From NCBI GenBank assembly GCA_025360985.1, contig JANYBA010000074.1:1-8313 (forward strand): a stretch of DNA of 8,313 bases. The letters are read 5' to 3'. The translations under genes and the position numbers were made by a program. Positions 1 to 6,728 of the stretch are shown in pieces. The DNA is from Gammaproteobacteria bacterium. GTDB lineage: Bacteria > Pseudomonadota > Gammaproteobacteria > Xanthomonadales > Xanthomonadaceae. Numbering within the stretch: position 1 is the first letter of the stretch; every line of letters starts with the position of its first letter. The notes under the pieces were generated by a model. It made no database searches, had not been told where the DNA came from, and worked only from the letters and a program-made list of their open reading frames with translations.

Positions 1-32
1 ATGCCGAGCTCGTTGAGAAAGATCGGGCTCAT
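1..32 (-). CDS. Beta-ketoacyl-ACP synthase (KS), N-terminal fragment
   Basis: Only the first ten codons are inside the window; the rest lies beyond the left edge. The ATG at 32-30 overlaps the TGA of the upstream lipoprotein gene as ATGA, and an AAGGA ribosome binding site lies 5 nt before it. The visible peptide, MSPIFLNELG followed by an AT that begins the next codon, matches how I remember KS proteins of aryl-polyene clusters starting: a short beta strand of the type 'YLNxLGIxCALG' leading into the thiolase fold. The active-site Cys and His residues cannot be seen. If correct, this enzyme would condense malonyl-ACP units onto the aryl starter to grow the polyene, together with ACP, KR and DH partners that are not in the window. 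The call rests on ten residues plus gene order. Confidence 0.6.
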   Translation of the reverse strand, partial: MSPIFLNELG

Positions 33-580
33 GGCGTTCCTTCCGCCACCGGCACCGAACTGACGTCGAGTCGATAGTGGTCGCGGGCATGGACCAGGAC
101 GACGCGGCGATCGGAGGGATAGTCGACGCTGAGGATTTCCACATCCCGATACAGGAGTCGCCGCTGGCCGCCAGCGTCGAGCAACTGCCAATCCTTCGGC
201 AGGGCCGCTCGGATCTGCTCGACCGGCCAGAGCATCAATTGCAGATCGAACAGGACGCGCGCGCCGTCGAGCCCGGGCGGCAACCAATCGGCGCGGGTTT
301 GCTGCAAGTCCTTGCCATCCCAACGCAGCGTCAGCGCGGATTGTCCGAGCGCTTGCACGCCGAGCTGCAACTGCCGCGGGTCGATCTCCAGCAACGCCTC
401 CAGGGTCTGGCTGCGTTCTCCGACGGTAATTTCCAGGCGCTGCTGCCACGCCAGTTCGCGACCCAGGCTGGCCGGCGTCAGGTTCAGCGTCGGCAATTCG
501 GCCGCGGGCTCCCGCACCGGCTGCGCGGCGCAGCCGGCCAGCAATAGCAACGCAAGGAGCCATGGCATCAGGCGGAGCAA
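29..580 (-). CDS. DUF3261-type outer-membrane lipoprotein of the aryl-polyene cluster
   Basis: A 183-residue predicted lipoprotein. Residues 1-17 form a lipoprotein signal: a short n-region with Arg3, a Leu-rich core, and the lipobox L-A-G-C with lipidated Cys17. Ala18 and Gln19 follow the Cys, with no Asp at +2, so outer-membrane sorting is expected. The mature part is rich in beta-type segments and has no enzyme motif I recognise. Size, lipobox and position next to an MMPL exporter and LolA-like protein fit the DUF3261 family common in aryl-polyene clusters; its biochemical role is unknown, and help in accepting or inserting the pigment lipid at the outer membrane is inference. I chose the TTG start at 580 because GGAGG lies 4 nt before it and it adds the only positive charge of the signal peptide. 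The alternative ATG at 568 would give a TGATG junction but an uncharged n-region. The gene overlaps its upstream neighbour by 13 nt. Confidence 0.8.
   Translation of the reverse strand: MLRLMPWLLALLLLAGCAAQPVREPAAELPTLNLTPASLGRELAWQQRLEITVGERSQTLEALLEIDPRQLQLGVQALGQSALTLRWDGKDLQQTRADWLPPGLDGARVLFDLQLMLWPVEQIRAALPKDWQLLDAGGQRRLLYRDVEILSVDYPSDRRVVLVHARDHYRLDVSSVPVAEGTP
38..42 (-). promoter_or_regulatory. Ribosome binding site of the KS gene
   Basis: AAGGA read on the minus strand, 5 nt before the ATG at 32-30 and inside the 3' end of the lipoprotein gene. Together with the ATGA overlap it fixes the start of the KS fragment. Confidence 0.6.
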
Positions 581-1797
581 AGTTCCTCCAGCACCGCCAG
601 GCGCCGCTTGTTCTCGGCGACGTAGGGATTGCGGAGATCCCAGGCATAACCGGCCAGGATCGAACAGATCATTTCGCGCACTTCCGGCGAAGGATGGGGA
701 TGGAAAATGATTTTCTGGAAACCGCCGGCGTACCAGGCCTCGACGAAACAGCGGAACGTGTCGACGCCGGCGCGCAACGGCGAGCCGTAATCCCTGTCCC
801 AGTCGACGACCTCGCCCGCGAACTCGCGCGCCAGGCAGGCGCTGGCAAGGCTCGCCGACTTGAAGGCGATGGTCACACCTGAGGAAAACACCGGGTCGAG
901 GAATTCGCCGGCGTTGCCCAGCAGCGCATAGCGATTGCCCCAGAGCGATTTCACGTTGGCGGAGTAGCCGATGATCTTGCGCGCCGGAGTATCCCAGGTG
1001 GCGTTGCCGAGCAGCGACGACAGGCCCGGCACTTCGGCGATGATCGCCCGGAGGCGCGCGGTCTCGTCGCCGCTGTACGAGTCCAGGTAGTCGGTGTGCG
1101 CGACCACGCCGAGCGAACAGCGGCCGTTGGAAAACGGGATCGTCCAGAACCAGACATCCTGCAGTTCCGGGTGCACGGTCACCAGGATCTTGTTGCGATC
1201 GAAGGTTCCTGGTGCGATGCCATCCTGGACATGGGTGAAATAGGCGCCTCGGGTCGGAAACCCGGACGGCGTTTCCAGCTTCAGCAAACGCGGCAGGATC
1301 CGCGCGAAGCCGCTGGCGTCGAGCAGGAAGCTCGCTTGCACGCAGTATTCCTCGCCGTCCGGACCGCGGGCGATGACATTCGGTGCGTCGCCATCGACAT
1401 CGACGCTGACCACCTCGTGGCGATAGCGCAGCTCGGCACCGGCGCGCTCCGCGCAGTCGGCCAGTACTTTGTCGAAATCCGCGCGCTGGACCTGGTAGGT
1501 GGTGCCCCAGCCTTCGGAGAACTTCTCGCGGAAATCGAACTGGGTGTGCTTGTCGCCGCGAACGAAGGCGGCGCCATTCTTGTATTGGAAACCTGCCTCG
1601 ACTACCGCCCGCAGCATCCCGGCCGCTTCGATGTATTCCATGCTCTGCGGCAGCAGGCTCTCGCCGATGGAAAACCGCGGGAACTGCTCCTTCTCCAGGA
1701 TCAGGACGCGTCGACCCTGTTTGCGCAGCATGCCGGCGGCGACCGCTCCGGCCGGACCGGCACCGATGATCAGGATTTCCGTTTGTTCAGTTCGCAT
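568..1797 (-). CDS. Flavin-dependent halogenase-like FAD protein (tryptophan-halogenase superfamily)
   Basis: A 409-residue FAD protein. The N-terminus has the dinucleotide-binding GAGPAG (residues 12-17) and an acidic strand end LEKE (34-37), followed by PRFSIGESLLP (40-50), typical of the halogenase/geranylgeranyl-reductase fold. Two halogenase hallmarks are present: Lys73 in YKNGAAF, which lines up with the catalytic Lys of the RebH/PrnA family (Lys79), and WFWTIP (216-221), a perfect WxWxIP motif. GNAGEFLDPVFSSGV (294-308) is the FAD-contact region. It carries Phe-Ser-Ser where tryptophan halogenases have Glu-Ser, as in phenol- and pyrrole-type halogenases. It is shorter than the roughly 500-residue tryptophan halogenases. 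The likely role is halogenation of the aryl head group, as in brominated xanthomonadins; a FADH2-supplying reductase would be needed and is not seen here. A non-halogenating oxidoreductase remains possible. It overlaps the exporter gene by 11 nt and starts with ATG at 1797. Confidence 0.78.
   Translation of the reverse strand: MRTEQTEILIIGAGPAGAVAAGMLRKQGRRVLILEKEQFPRFSIGESLLPQSMEYIEAAGMLRAVVEAGFQYKNGAAFVRGDKHTQFDFREKFSEGWGTTYQVQRADFDKVLADCAERAGAELRYRHEVVSVDVDGDAPNVIARGPDGEEYCVQASFLLDASGFARILPRLLKLETPSGFPTRGAYFTHVQDGIAPGTFDRNKILVTVHPELQDVWFWTIPFSNGRCSLGVVAHTDYLDSYSGDETARLRAIIAEVPGLSSLLGNATWDTPARKIIGYSANVKSLWGNRYALLGNAGEFLDPVFSSGVTIAFKSASLASACLAREFAGEVVDWDRDYGSPLRAGVDTFRCFVEAWYAGGFQKIIFHPHPSPEVREMICSILAGYAWDLRNPYVAENKRRLAVLEELCSA
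585..589 (-). promoter_or_regulatory. GGAGG ribosome binding site favouring the TTG start of the lipoprotein gene
   Basis: GGAGG on the minus strand sits 4 nt before the TTG at 580-578 but 16 nt before the ATG at 568-566. That spacing is tight but usable for TTG and too long for ATG. It lies within the last codons of the halogenase-like gene. Confidence 0.5.
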
Positions 1798-4156
1798 GAT
1801 TCTGTAATCCCGAAGGACCCGGAGTTTCGGGTCGAAAGCAAGGCGACAACAGCCAGACCAGGGTGACCCCCAGCAGCATCGTCAGTCCAAAAGTATGCAA
1901 GGCGGGCGTCGCCGACAGCGACAGCAGCCCGAATGCGAGCAAGGTACTGCCGGCACCCAGGGACACTGCCAGCCAGCTGGCGCCGTCGTCCTGGTGTTCG
2001 ACCAGGAAGATCCCGTAATCGACGCCCATGCCCAGCAACAGCAGGAGCGCAAGCACGGTGAACAATTGCAATGGCTCGCCCAGCCAGCCGAGCGCCGCCA
2101 GGCTGAGCAGCGTTGCCAGCAAGGTCGGCAGCCACGCCCGCCAGGCCAGTCGCCGATAGCGCCACCACAAGGCGAAACCGACGGCAACGAAACCGGCGAT
2201 CAGCAGTTCGCCCATCATCGAACGGTAGTAACCGAGCAGTCTGGAAATCTCGCCGGTGCGATCGATCCAGCGCACGCCAGCCAACCCGGTGGCCTGGGCT
2301 CGCAACAGTCCGAGGTCGGAATCGGGGCCGATGCCGTCAAGCATCACCACGCTGGCCCAGCGGCCGTCGACCTGGCCCAGCCAGCGCGAACGGAACGGCT
2401 CCGAAACGGGCTGCCGCAGCCAGTCGTCGAGTCGCAGCGCGGACGGCGCGAAGTCCGGGCGTGACAAGGGCTCGCCGACCAGGTCCGACGCGCGCGCGAG
2501 CACCGCCGACTCGGCCCTGGCGGTGAGCGTTGCATCCGCCTGTTGCCGTGCGCGCGAAGGCACCCAATCCGAAATCGCGCCGTATCCCGACAATTGCTTT
2601 CGGCCGACCAAGCCATCGAGCCGGGACTTGAGTGCTTCCTCTTGTTCCAGAACCGCTTCGGTCGATTCGGCGCTGACCAGATAGAACTGCGCCGGACTTG
2701 GCAGGCCCAGCAATTGGCCGATTTGCCGTTGCTGCGCCAGTAGCGTCGGCGGCGAGTTCTGCAAGCTGCGCAGGTCGTCGCGGATTTCCAGGCGCCACAA
2801 GCCCGTCGCCGTGAAAACAGCAAACAATGCCAGCGCCATCCAACTGCCACGATGGCCGATGCGCAGGCGCGGCCAACCAGCTAGCGAGCCGGCAATGCGC
2901 TGGCCGAAGCGACTGATGGGGAGCGCGCCGCGATCCAACCATGGGAACCAGCAGGCCACGGTCGCGAATGCCGCCAGAAGGCCGGTGGCGGAAAACACCG
3001 CCATCTGCCGCAGGCCGGGAAACGGCGCCAGGCCCAGGGCCAGGTAAGCCAGCGCGCTGGTGATCAGCGCCAAAGCCAGGCCGGGCATCAGGAATCGCAT
3101 CAAGCCATGCGGCGACAAGTCGCCGTGGCCTTGTCGACAGGCGAAGTAGTGGATGCCGTAGTCCTCGGCCACGCCGACCAGACTGGCGCCGAACACCAGG
3201 GTGAGCAGGTGGATTTTTCCGAACACGAACACCGTCATCGCCACCGCCGCCGCGCAACCGACCAGAAGGGACAGCGACACCAGCAGCAATGGCAAGGGGC
3301 TACGGAACGCCAGCCACATCAGCACGATCACCGCCAGCAGCGAACCCCAGCCGATGGTATTGATCTCGAGACTCGCGCGCACCGCCGCGGCTTCGGCATG
3401 CAGGGGCACGCCGGCGCGCAACAATCGCACCGTCGGCACGCGGACCCGGGCGCTTGCGCCGGCCCGGTCCAGGGCATCACCGAGCCGGGCATTGCCGTCG
3501 AGTCGGAACGCCGAGGCATCGATTTCGAATCGCAGGATTGCCCACTCGATGCCGCCACCGGCGACACTGGCGATGCCGTCGCGCATGGAAACGCCCTGTC
3601 CCATGCGCGCCTGCCACCAATCCGGCCACAGCCCGAGCGGATCGCTGCGCCAGTCGGTCAGCGCACCGGCCGCGCCCGGCCCGTACAGTCGGGTCAAGCC
3701 TGCGCCCGCGAGCTCGGATTCGCTCGCGCCGTGCAGTTGCGCGCGTTGCGCCGGCGTCAGCAGGCGATCGCGATACGGACGATAAAAATCCAGTGCCGCC
3801 TGCGCTGCGGCGCTGTTGTCGGCGCGCGTCGCCAGAACCTTCGAACCAGCGAGCGAAGCCGCGAAGGCATCGGCGGCGATGCGCGTCTTCGCCCAGTCGT
3901 CGCTGCCCACCAATACCAGCACCTGGCGCGTGGCGCCGTCGACGATGCGGCGATTGGCTTCTGTCAATAGCGGGTCGCGTGCTTCACTCGGCAGCAAGGC
4001 CAGGACATCGCTGTCCAGGCGCGGCGCCCGCCAGAAGCCGAACTGCTGCGCGGCCAAGGCCAACACCAAGGCCAGCCAGAGCCACGCCAGCCAAGCCCAG
4101 GTGCGACGCAGTCCGGCTTCGCCGTCGGCGTTCGTGTTGGCGCCGAGGTCAGTCAA
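1787..4156 (-). CDS. MMPL/RND-family exporter of the aryl-polyene cluster
   Basis: A 789-residue inner-membrane transporter built as two halves. TM1 spans about residues 20-42, followed by a large periplasmic domain (about 45-265) and a bundle of five helices (about 267-405). TM7 (about 438-455) is followed by a second periplasmic domain (about 457-645) and a final bundle (about 648-772). The paired signatures GVAEDYGIHY (328-337) and GMGVDYGIFLVEH (709-721) are the conserved TM4/TM10 motifs with the acidic residue used for proton coupling in this superfamily, so both half-transporters look intact. The likely job is to take the pigment lipid from the inner membrane and pass it to the periplasm, here to the LolA-like protein encoded just upstream; the substrate is inferred from context. 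The start is TTG at 4156, the first start codon after an in-frame stop, with GAGG 9 nt before it. It overlaps lolA by 8 nt and the halogenase-like gene by 11 nt. Confidence 0.9.
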   Translation of the reverse strand: MTDLGANTNADGEAGLRRTWAWLAWLWLALVLALAAQQFGFWRAPRLDSDVLALLPSEARDPLLTEANRRIVDGATRQVLVLVGSDDWAKTRIAADAFAASLAGSKVLATRADNSAAAQAALDFYRPYRDRLLTPAQRAQLHGASESELAGAGLTRLYGPGAAGALTDWRSDPLGLWPDWWQARMGQGVSMRDGIASVAGGGIEWAILRFEIDASAFRLDGNARLGDALDRAGASARVRVPTVRLLRAGVPLHAEAAAVRASLEINTIGWGSLLAVIVLMWLAFRSPLPLLLVSLSLLVGCAAAVAMTVFVFGKIHLLTLVFGASLVGVAEDYGIHYFACRQGHGDLSPHGLMRFLMPGLALALITSALAYLALGLAPFPGLRQMAVFSATGLLAAFATVACWFPWLDRGALPISRFGQRIAGSLAGWPRLRIGHRGSWMALALFAVFTATGLWRLEIRDDLRSLQNSPPTLLAQQRQIGQLLGLPSPAQFYLVSAESTEAVLEQEEALKSRLDGLVGRKQLSGYGAISDWVPSRARQQADATLTARAESAVLARASDLVGEPLSRPDFAPSALRLDDWLRQPVSEPFRSRWLGQVDGRWASVVMLDGIGPDSDLGLLRAQATGLAGVRWIDRTGEISRLLGYYRSMMGELLIAGFVAVGFALWWRYRRLAWRAWLPTLLATLLSLAALGWLGEPLQLFTVLALLLLLGMGVDYGIFLVEHQDDGASWLAVSLGAGSTLLAFGLLSLSATPALHTFGLTMLLGVTLVWLLSPCFRPETPGPSGLQNHAN

Positions 4157-4766
4157 ACTGCCGCGCCTCGTCGGCGCTCAAGCTGGTCGGCGCGTCGCGC
4201 AATTGCAGGAAGCGGATTTCGGTGACGTCGCCGCGGACTTCTTCCAGGCGCACGCTACGCACGTGTTGGTCGCCCTGCAGCTCGATGCGCTTGAAGATTT
4301 TTTTTAGCGGCCCAGGCTTGGGGACAAGTTGCAATTGCCAGGCATTGTTCGCGCTCATGGTCTCGATCAGCGTGAACAGGCGCGACAGAGCGTCGACATC
4401 GCCACCCAGCAAGGCCAGCAACAGCGCATTGGCCATGGCCACCGCGGGACTCGCCCCAGGCCCTGCGCTGGTCGCCGCTGAGCCATCGTCGCGCCGCACG
4501 AGTAGCTTGTCCTTGGTCAATACCAGGGTCGAGGCGAATGGGCTGCGCGTGGCCCAGACCAGGCCGCGGCCCTTGTCGATCAGAAAGTCGCCTTTCGACA
4601 GCAAGGGGTGTTTGAAGCCCTGCAGTTGCTTTTCCTGTTCGAACTGACCGCGCAAAACCGGCGACACGACCAGTCGGGCGCGTACGCCGGCGCCAGGTAC
4701 GGCCGCCTGGGCGCACGTCACAACGACAAGAAGAACGGCGCAAACAATGCGCTGCAGCGCGATCAT
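4149..4766 (-). CDS. LolA-like periplasmic lipid/lipoprotein carrier
   Basis: A 205-residue predicted periplasmic protein. Residues 1-22 form a Sec signal peptide (Arg6, hydrophobic core 8-17, A-Q-A cleavage site near 21). The stretch LRGQFEQEKQLQGF (38-51), then SKGDF (57-61), GLVW (68-71) and a strand around 80-90, follows the LolA/LolB pattern of an antiparallel sheet forming a hydrophobic cup. Canonical LolA carries lipoproteins from LolCDE to LolB. This copy sits in the pigment operon between a thioesterase and an MMPL exporter, so a dedicated role in moving the polyene lipid across the periplasm is likely, by inference. Cys18 is not a convincing lipobox because Thr precedes it. The ATG at 4766 forms an ATGA overlap with the thioesterase stop. 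The coding strand holds a run of eight A (4298-4305), unusual for this GC-rich DNA. Confidence 0.85.
   Translation of the reverse strand: MIALQRIVCAVLLVVVTCAQAAVPGAGVRARLVVSPVLRGQFEQEKQLQGFKHPLLSKGDFLIDKGRGLVWATRSPFASTLVLTKDKLLVRRDDGSAATSAGPGASPAVAMANALLLALLGGDVDALSRLFTLIETMSANNAWQLQLVPKPGPLKKIFKRIELQGDQHVRSVRLEEVRGDVTEIRFLQLRDAPTSLSADEARQFD
4166..4169 (-). promoter_or_regulatory. GAGG ribosome binding site for the TTG start of the exporter gene
   Basis: GAGG on the minus strand, 9 nt before the TTG at 4156-4154, inside the last codons of the lolA-like gene. An in-frame TGA further upstream leaves this TTG as the first usable start, so the site supports the unusual start codon. Confidence 0.4.
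4298..4305 (-). repeat. A8 homopolymer in the lolA-like coding sequence
   Basis: Eight consecutive A on the coding strand, read CTA AAA AAA ATC (Leu154-Lys-Lys-Ile157). This is a slippery tract. A -1 shift, or gain of one A, would enter a frame that stops at 4255 after about 14 altered residues, removing the last third of the second half of the carrier. Whether it slips in vivo cannot be told from sequence. Confidence 0.7.
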
Positions 4767-5182
4767 GGCGCCAGTCCGAGCCGTTCAAACAATATCGGCG
4801 GCGACACGAACTGCATCTCGCCGGTCGCCAGCAGCACCGCCACCTGGATGGTATGGGCACGGGTCAGCAGCTCGCCACTCGCCGCATCGGTGATTCGATA
4901 GTCGATCTTCAAGCGATTCTCCCATTCCACGATGCGGGCGCTGACCCGGAGCTTCTGGCCGATCCGCGCCGAACGAATGTATTTGGTCCTCATATCTACG
5001 ATCGGCCACATGTAACCGGACGCGTGCATTTGCAGGTAGTCGAAGTCGAAGCGCTGCAGCAGGGCGCAGCGGGCCAGCTCGAAGTACTTGAGATAGTGCC
5101 CGTGCCAGACCACGGCCATCGGATCGAGGTCGTGGAAGGCCGGCGTGACTTCGATCTCATGGGCCAGCTCAGGGCGATCCAT
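4763..5182 (-). CDS. Acyl-CoA/ACP thioesterase, 4HBT (YbgC/FadM-like) hotdog fold
   Basis: A 139-residue single hotdog-domain protein, the usual length for the 4-hydroxybenzoyl-CoA thioesterase / YbgC group. The segment HDLDPMAVVWHGHYLKYFE (17-35) is the family signature. Asp20 is in the position of the catalytic Asp of 4HBT, and the His-Gly-His-Tyr and Phe-Glu residues begin the central helix. RIGQKLRVSARIVEWENRL (94-112 approximately) gives the following beta strands. There is no signal peptide, so it acts in the cytoplasm. In this operon it probably hydrolyses aryl- or polyenoyl-thioesters, either to clear misprimed carrier proteins or to release product; which one cannot be decided here. 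The ATG at 5182 has a GGAG site 5-6 nt upstream. It overlaps the lyase gene by 14 nt, and its own TGA overlaps the next ATG by 4 nt. Confidence 0.88.
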   Translation of the reverse strand: MDRPELAHEIEVTPAFHDLDPMAVVWHGHYLKYFELARCALLQRFDFDYLQMHASGYMWPIVDMRTKYIRSARIGQKLRVSARIVEWENRLKIDYRITDAASGELLTRAHTIQVAVLLATGEMQFVSPPILFERLGLAP

Positions 5183-6728
5183 ACAGGCTCCAGGACTCGC
5201 CGCGGATGGCCGCCAACAACGCCCGCAATTCGCGATCCAGTGCGCGGTCCTCGACGATCAGCGGAATGCGCGCTTCCAGGTCCGCGTACATTGCCTCCAG
5301 CGCTGGCGTCATCTTCAGTTCCGGTTGCGCGCGGCGGCGCAGCGCGATGCCTTGGCGCGCGGTCACCAACAAGCTGGCGGCGACCTGTTCGGTCAGTTCC
5401 AATACCCGCAGGCAGTCGCGGGCGGCGATTGTGCCCATGCTGACCTTGTCCTGGTTGTGGCATTCGGTCGAGCGCGAGAACACCGAGGCCGGCATGGTCA
5501 ATTTGAGCGCCTCCGCCGTCCAAGCGGAAACGCTGATCTGCAATGCCTTCAAGCCGTGGTTCAGCGGTGCCCGTTCGCCGCTGGCGGCCGACAGGTTGGC
5601 GGGTAGGCCGTGGCTGTAGCGCGCATCCACCAGCAGCGCCATCTGGCGATCCATCAGGTCGGCGAGGTTGGCGACCAGGTTCTTCATCGAGTCCATCACG
5701 AATGCGATGTGGCCGCCGTAAAAATGGCCGCCATGCAGGACCATTTCCTGTTCGGCGTCGATGATCGGATTGTCGTTGGCGCTGTTGAGTTCGTTCTCGA
5801 TCGTGTCCTTGAACCAGGGCATCGCGTCTTCGAGCACGCCGATCACATGCGGTGCGCAGCGCAAGGAGTACCGGTCCTGCAGTCGTTTTTCGTTTCGCGG
5901 CGGACGGTCCGAAGCCAGGTCGGCGCGCAAACGCGCGGCGACCCGCTGTTGGCCCGGATGCGGCTTGACCGAGAACAGGACTTCGTCGAAATGGTGGGCG
6001 TTGCCGTCGCTGGCCAGGACATTGAACGCGGTCAGGCGCGCGCACAATCGCGACAGGTAGTCGGCGCGTTGCCAGGCTAGGCAGGCCAGCGCGGTCATGA
6101 CCGCAGTGCCATTCATGATCGCCAGCCCTTCCTTGGGACGCAGCTGCAATGGCTTGAGCGAATAGCGCGCCAGCGCCACGTCGGCCGCTACCACCGCGCC
6201 GTCGTGGCGCACGTCGCGCTCGCCGCAGAGCACGGCGGCGACATAGGAAAGCGGCGTCAGGTCGCCACTGGCGCCGACCGAACCTTCGGCCGGGATCATC
6301 GGCAGGATGTCGTGCTGCAAGAGCGCGGCCAACTGGTCGAGCAGGCCGATGCTGACCCCGGACACGCCCTGCGCCAAGGACAACAGGCGGGCGGCAAGCA
6401 CGGCGCGCGTCTCTTCCGGTTCCAGGAAGCGGCCGAGCCCGCAGCCATGGTAGGTGTACAGGTGTTGCGGAAGTTCGGCGATCAGGTCCGGCGGAATCGT
6501 CACCGTGCAGGAATCGCCGTAGCCGGTGCTGACGCCATAGACGACGCCGTCTTCGGCGATCAGGCGATCGACGAACTCGGCGCCTCGGGAAATGCGGGCC
6601 CGGAAGGCCGGGTCGTTGCGAAGGCGGGTACCGACCTCGCGGCGGGCGATCGCGACGATATCGTCCACGCGCAGCCGATCGGCGCCAAAGGTGATCGAGC
6701 GACTCTCGGCGTTATCGTGCGATGTCAT
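5169..6728 (-). CDS. MIO-type aromatic amino acid ammonia-lyase (HAL/TAL/PAL family)
   Basis: A 519-residue cytoplasmic enzyme with the full family set: Tyr64 in VYGVSTGYG (63-71), the MIO-forming Ala-Ser-Gly at 153-155 within GSVGASGDLTPLS, Asn206 in MNGTAVMT, YSLRCAPH (287-294, with the Tyr and Arg of the active site), NSANDNPIID (315-324) and HNQDKVSMG (424-432). It removes ammonia from an aromatic amino acid to give an arylacrylate. Automated tools would probably name it histidine ammonia-lyase. However, Gln426 stands where HutH has its conserved Glu (Glu414 in the Pseudomonas enzyme), as in tyrosine and phenylalanine lyases, and no hut genes are near. The selectivity pair is Tyr93-His94. 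I infer a tyrosine- or phenylalanine-type lyase feeding, or once feeding, the aryl starter of the pigment; substrate is unproven. The ATG at 6728 overlaps the acyltransferase gene by 17 nt. Confidence 0.88.
   Translation of the reverse strand: MTSHDNAESRSITFGADRLRVDDIVAIARREVGTRLRNDPAFRARISRGAEFVDRLIAEDGVVYGVSTGYGDSCTVTIPPDLIAELPQHLYTYHGCGLGRFLEPEETRAVLAARLLSLAQGVSGVSIGLLDQLAALLQHDILPMIPAEGSVGASGDLTPLSYVAAVLCGERDVRHDGAVVAADVALARYSLKPLQLRPKEGLAIMNGTAVMTALACLAWQRADYLSRLCARLTAFNVLASDGNAHHFDEVLFSVKPHPGQQRVAARLRADLASDRPPRNEKRLQDRYSLRCAPHVIGVLEDAMPWFKDTIENELNSANDNPIIDAEQEMVLHGGHFYGGHIAFVMDSMKNLVANLADLMDRQMALLVDARYSHGLPANLSAASGERAPLNHGLKALQISVSAWTAEALKLTMPASVFSRSTECHNQDKVSMGTIAARDCLRVLELTEQVAASLLVTARQGIALRRRAQPELKMTPALEAMYADLEARIPLIVEDRALDRELRALLAAIRGESWSLYGSP

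Noticed and set aside
568..1797. Geranylgeranyl-reductase-type enzyme
   Set aside because: The fold is shared, but the WxWxIP motif and the aligned Lys73 favour the halogenase branch. It is kept as a fallback and not as the main call.
2337..3257. Minus-strand 306-codon frame inside the exporter gene
   Set aside because: It lies wholly within the exporter, whose periplasmic domains and TM motifs are continuous through this stretch. The alternative frame is Arg/Gly-rich and featureless.
3454..4647. Plus-strand open frame of 397 codons opposite the exporter and lolA genes
   Set aside because: Composition is dominated by Arg, Pro, Ala and Ser, with no domain or membrane pattern. It is a mirror of the strongly biased GC-rich codons on the other strand, where two recognisable proteins are encoded.
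4710..4716. Lipobox cysteine in the LolA-like signal peptide (Cys18)
   Set aside because: The residues before Cys are Val-Val-Thr, which do not fit the Leu-Ala/Ser-Gly/Ala-Cys pattern. A normal A-Q-A cleavage site follows.
4996..6045. Minus-strand open frame of 349 codons in another frame of the ammonia-lyase
   Set aside because: The lyase frame carries all family motifs across this span, while the alternative is low-complexity Arg/Gly/Pro-rich sequence with no motif.
5169..6728. Catabolic HutH (histidine degradation)
   Set aside because: No hutU, hutI or hutG-like neighbour is present, the operon context is pigment synthesis, and the HutH glutamate is replaced by Gln.
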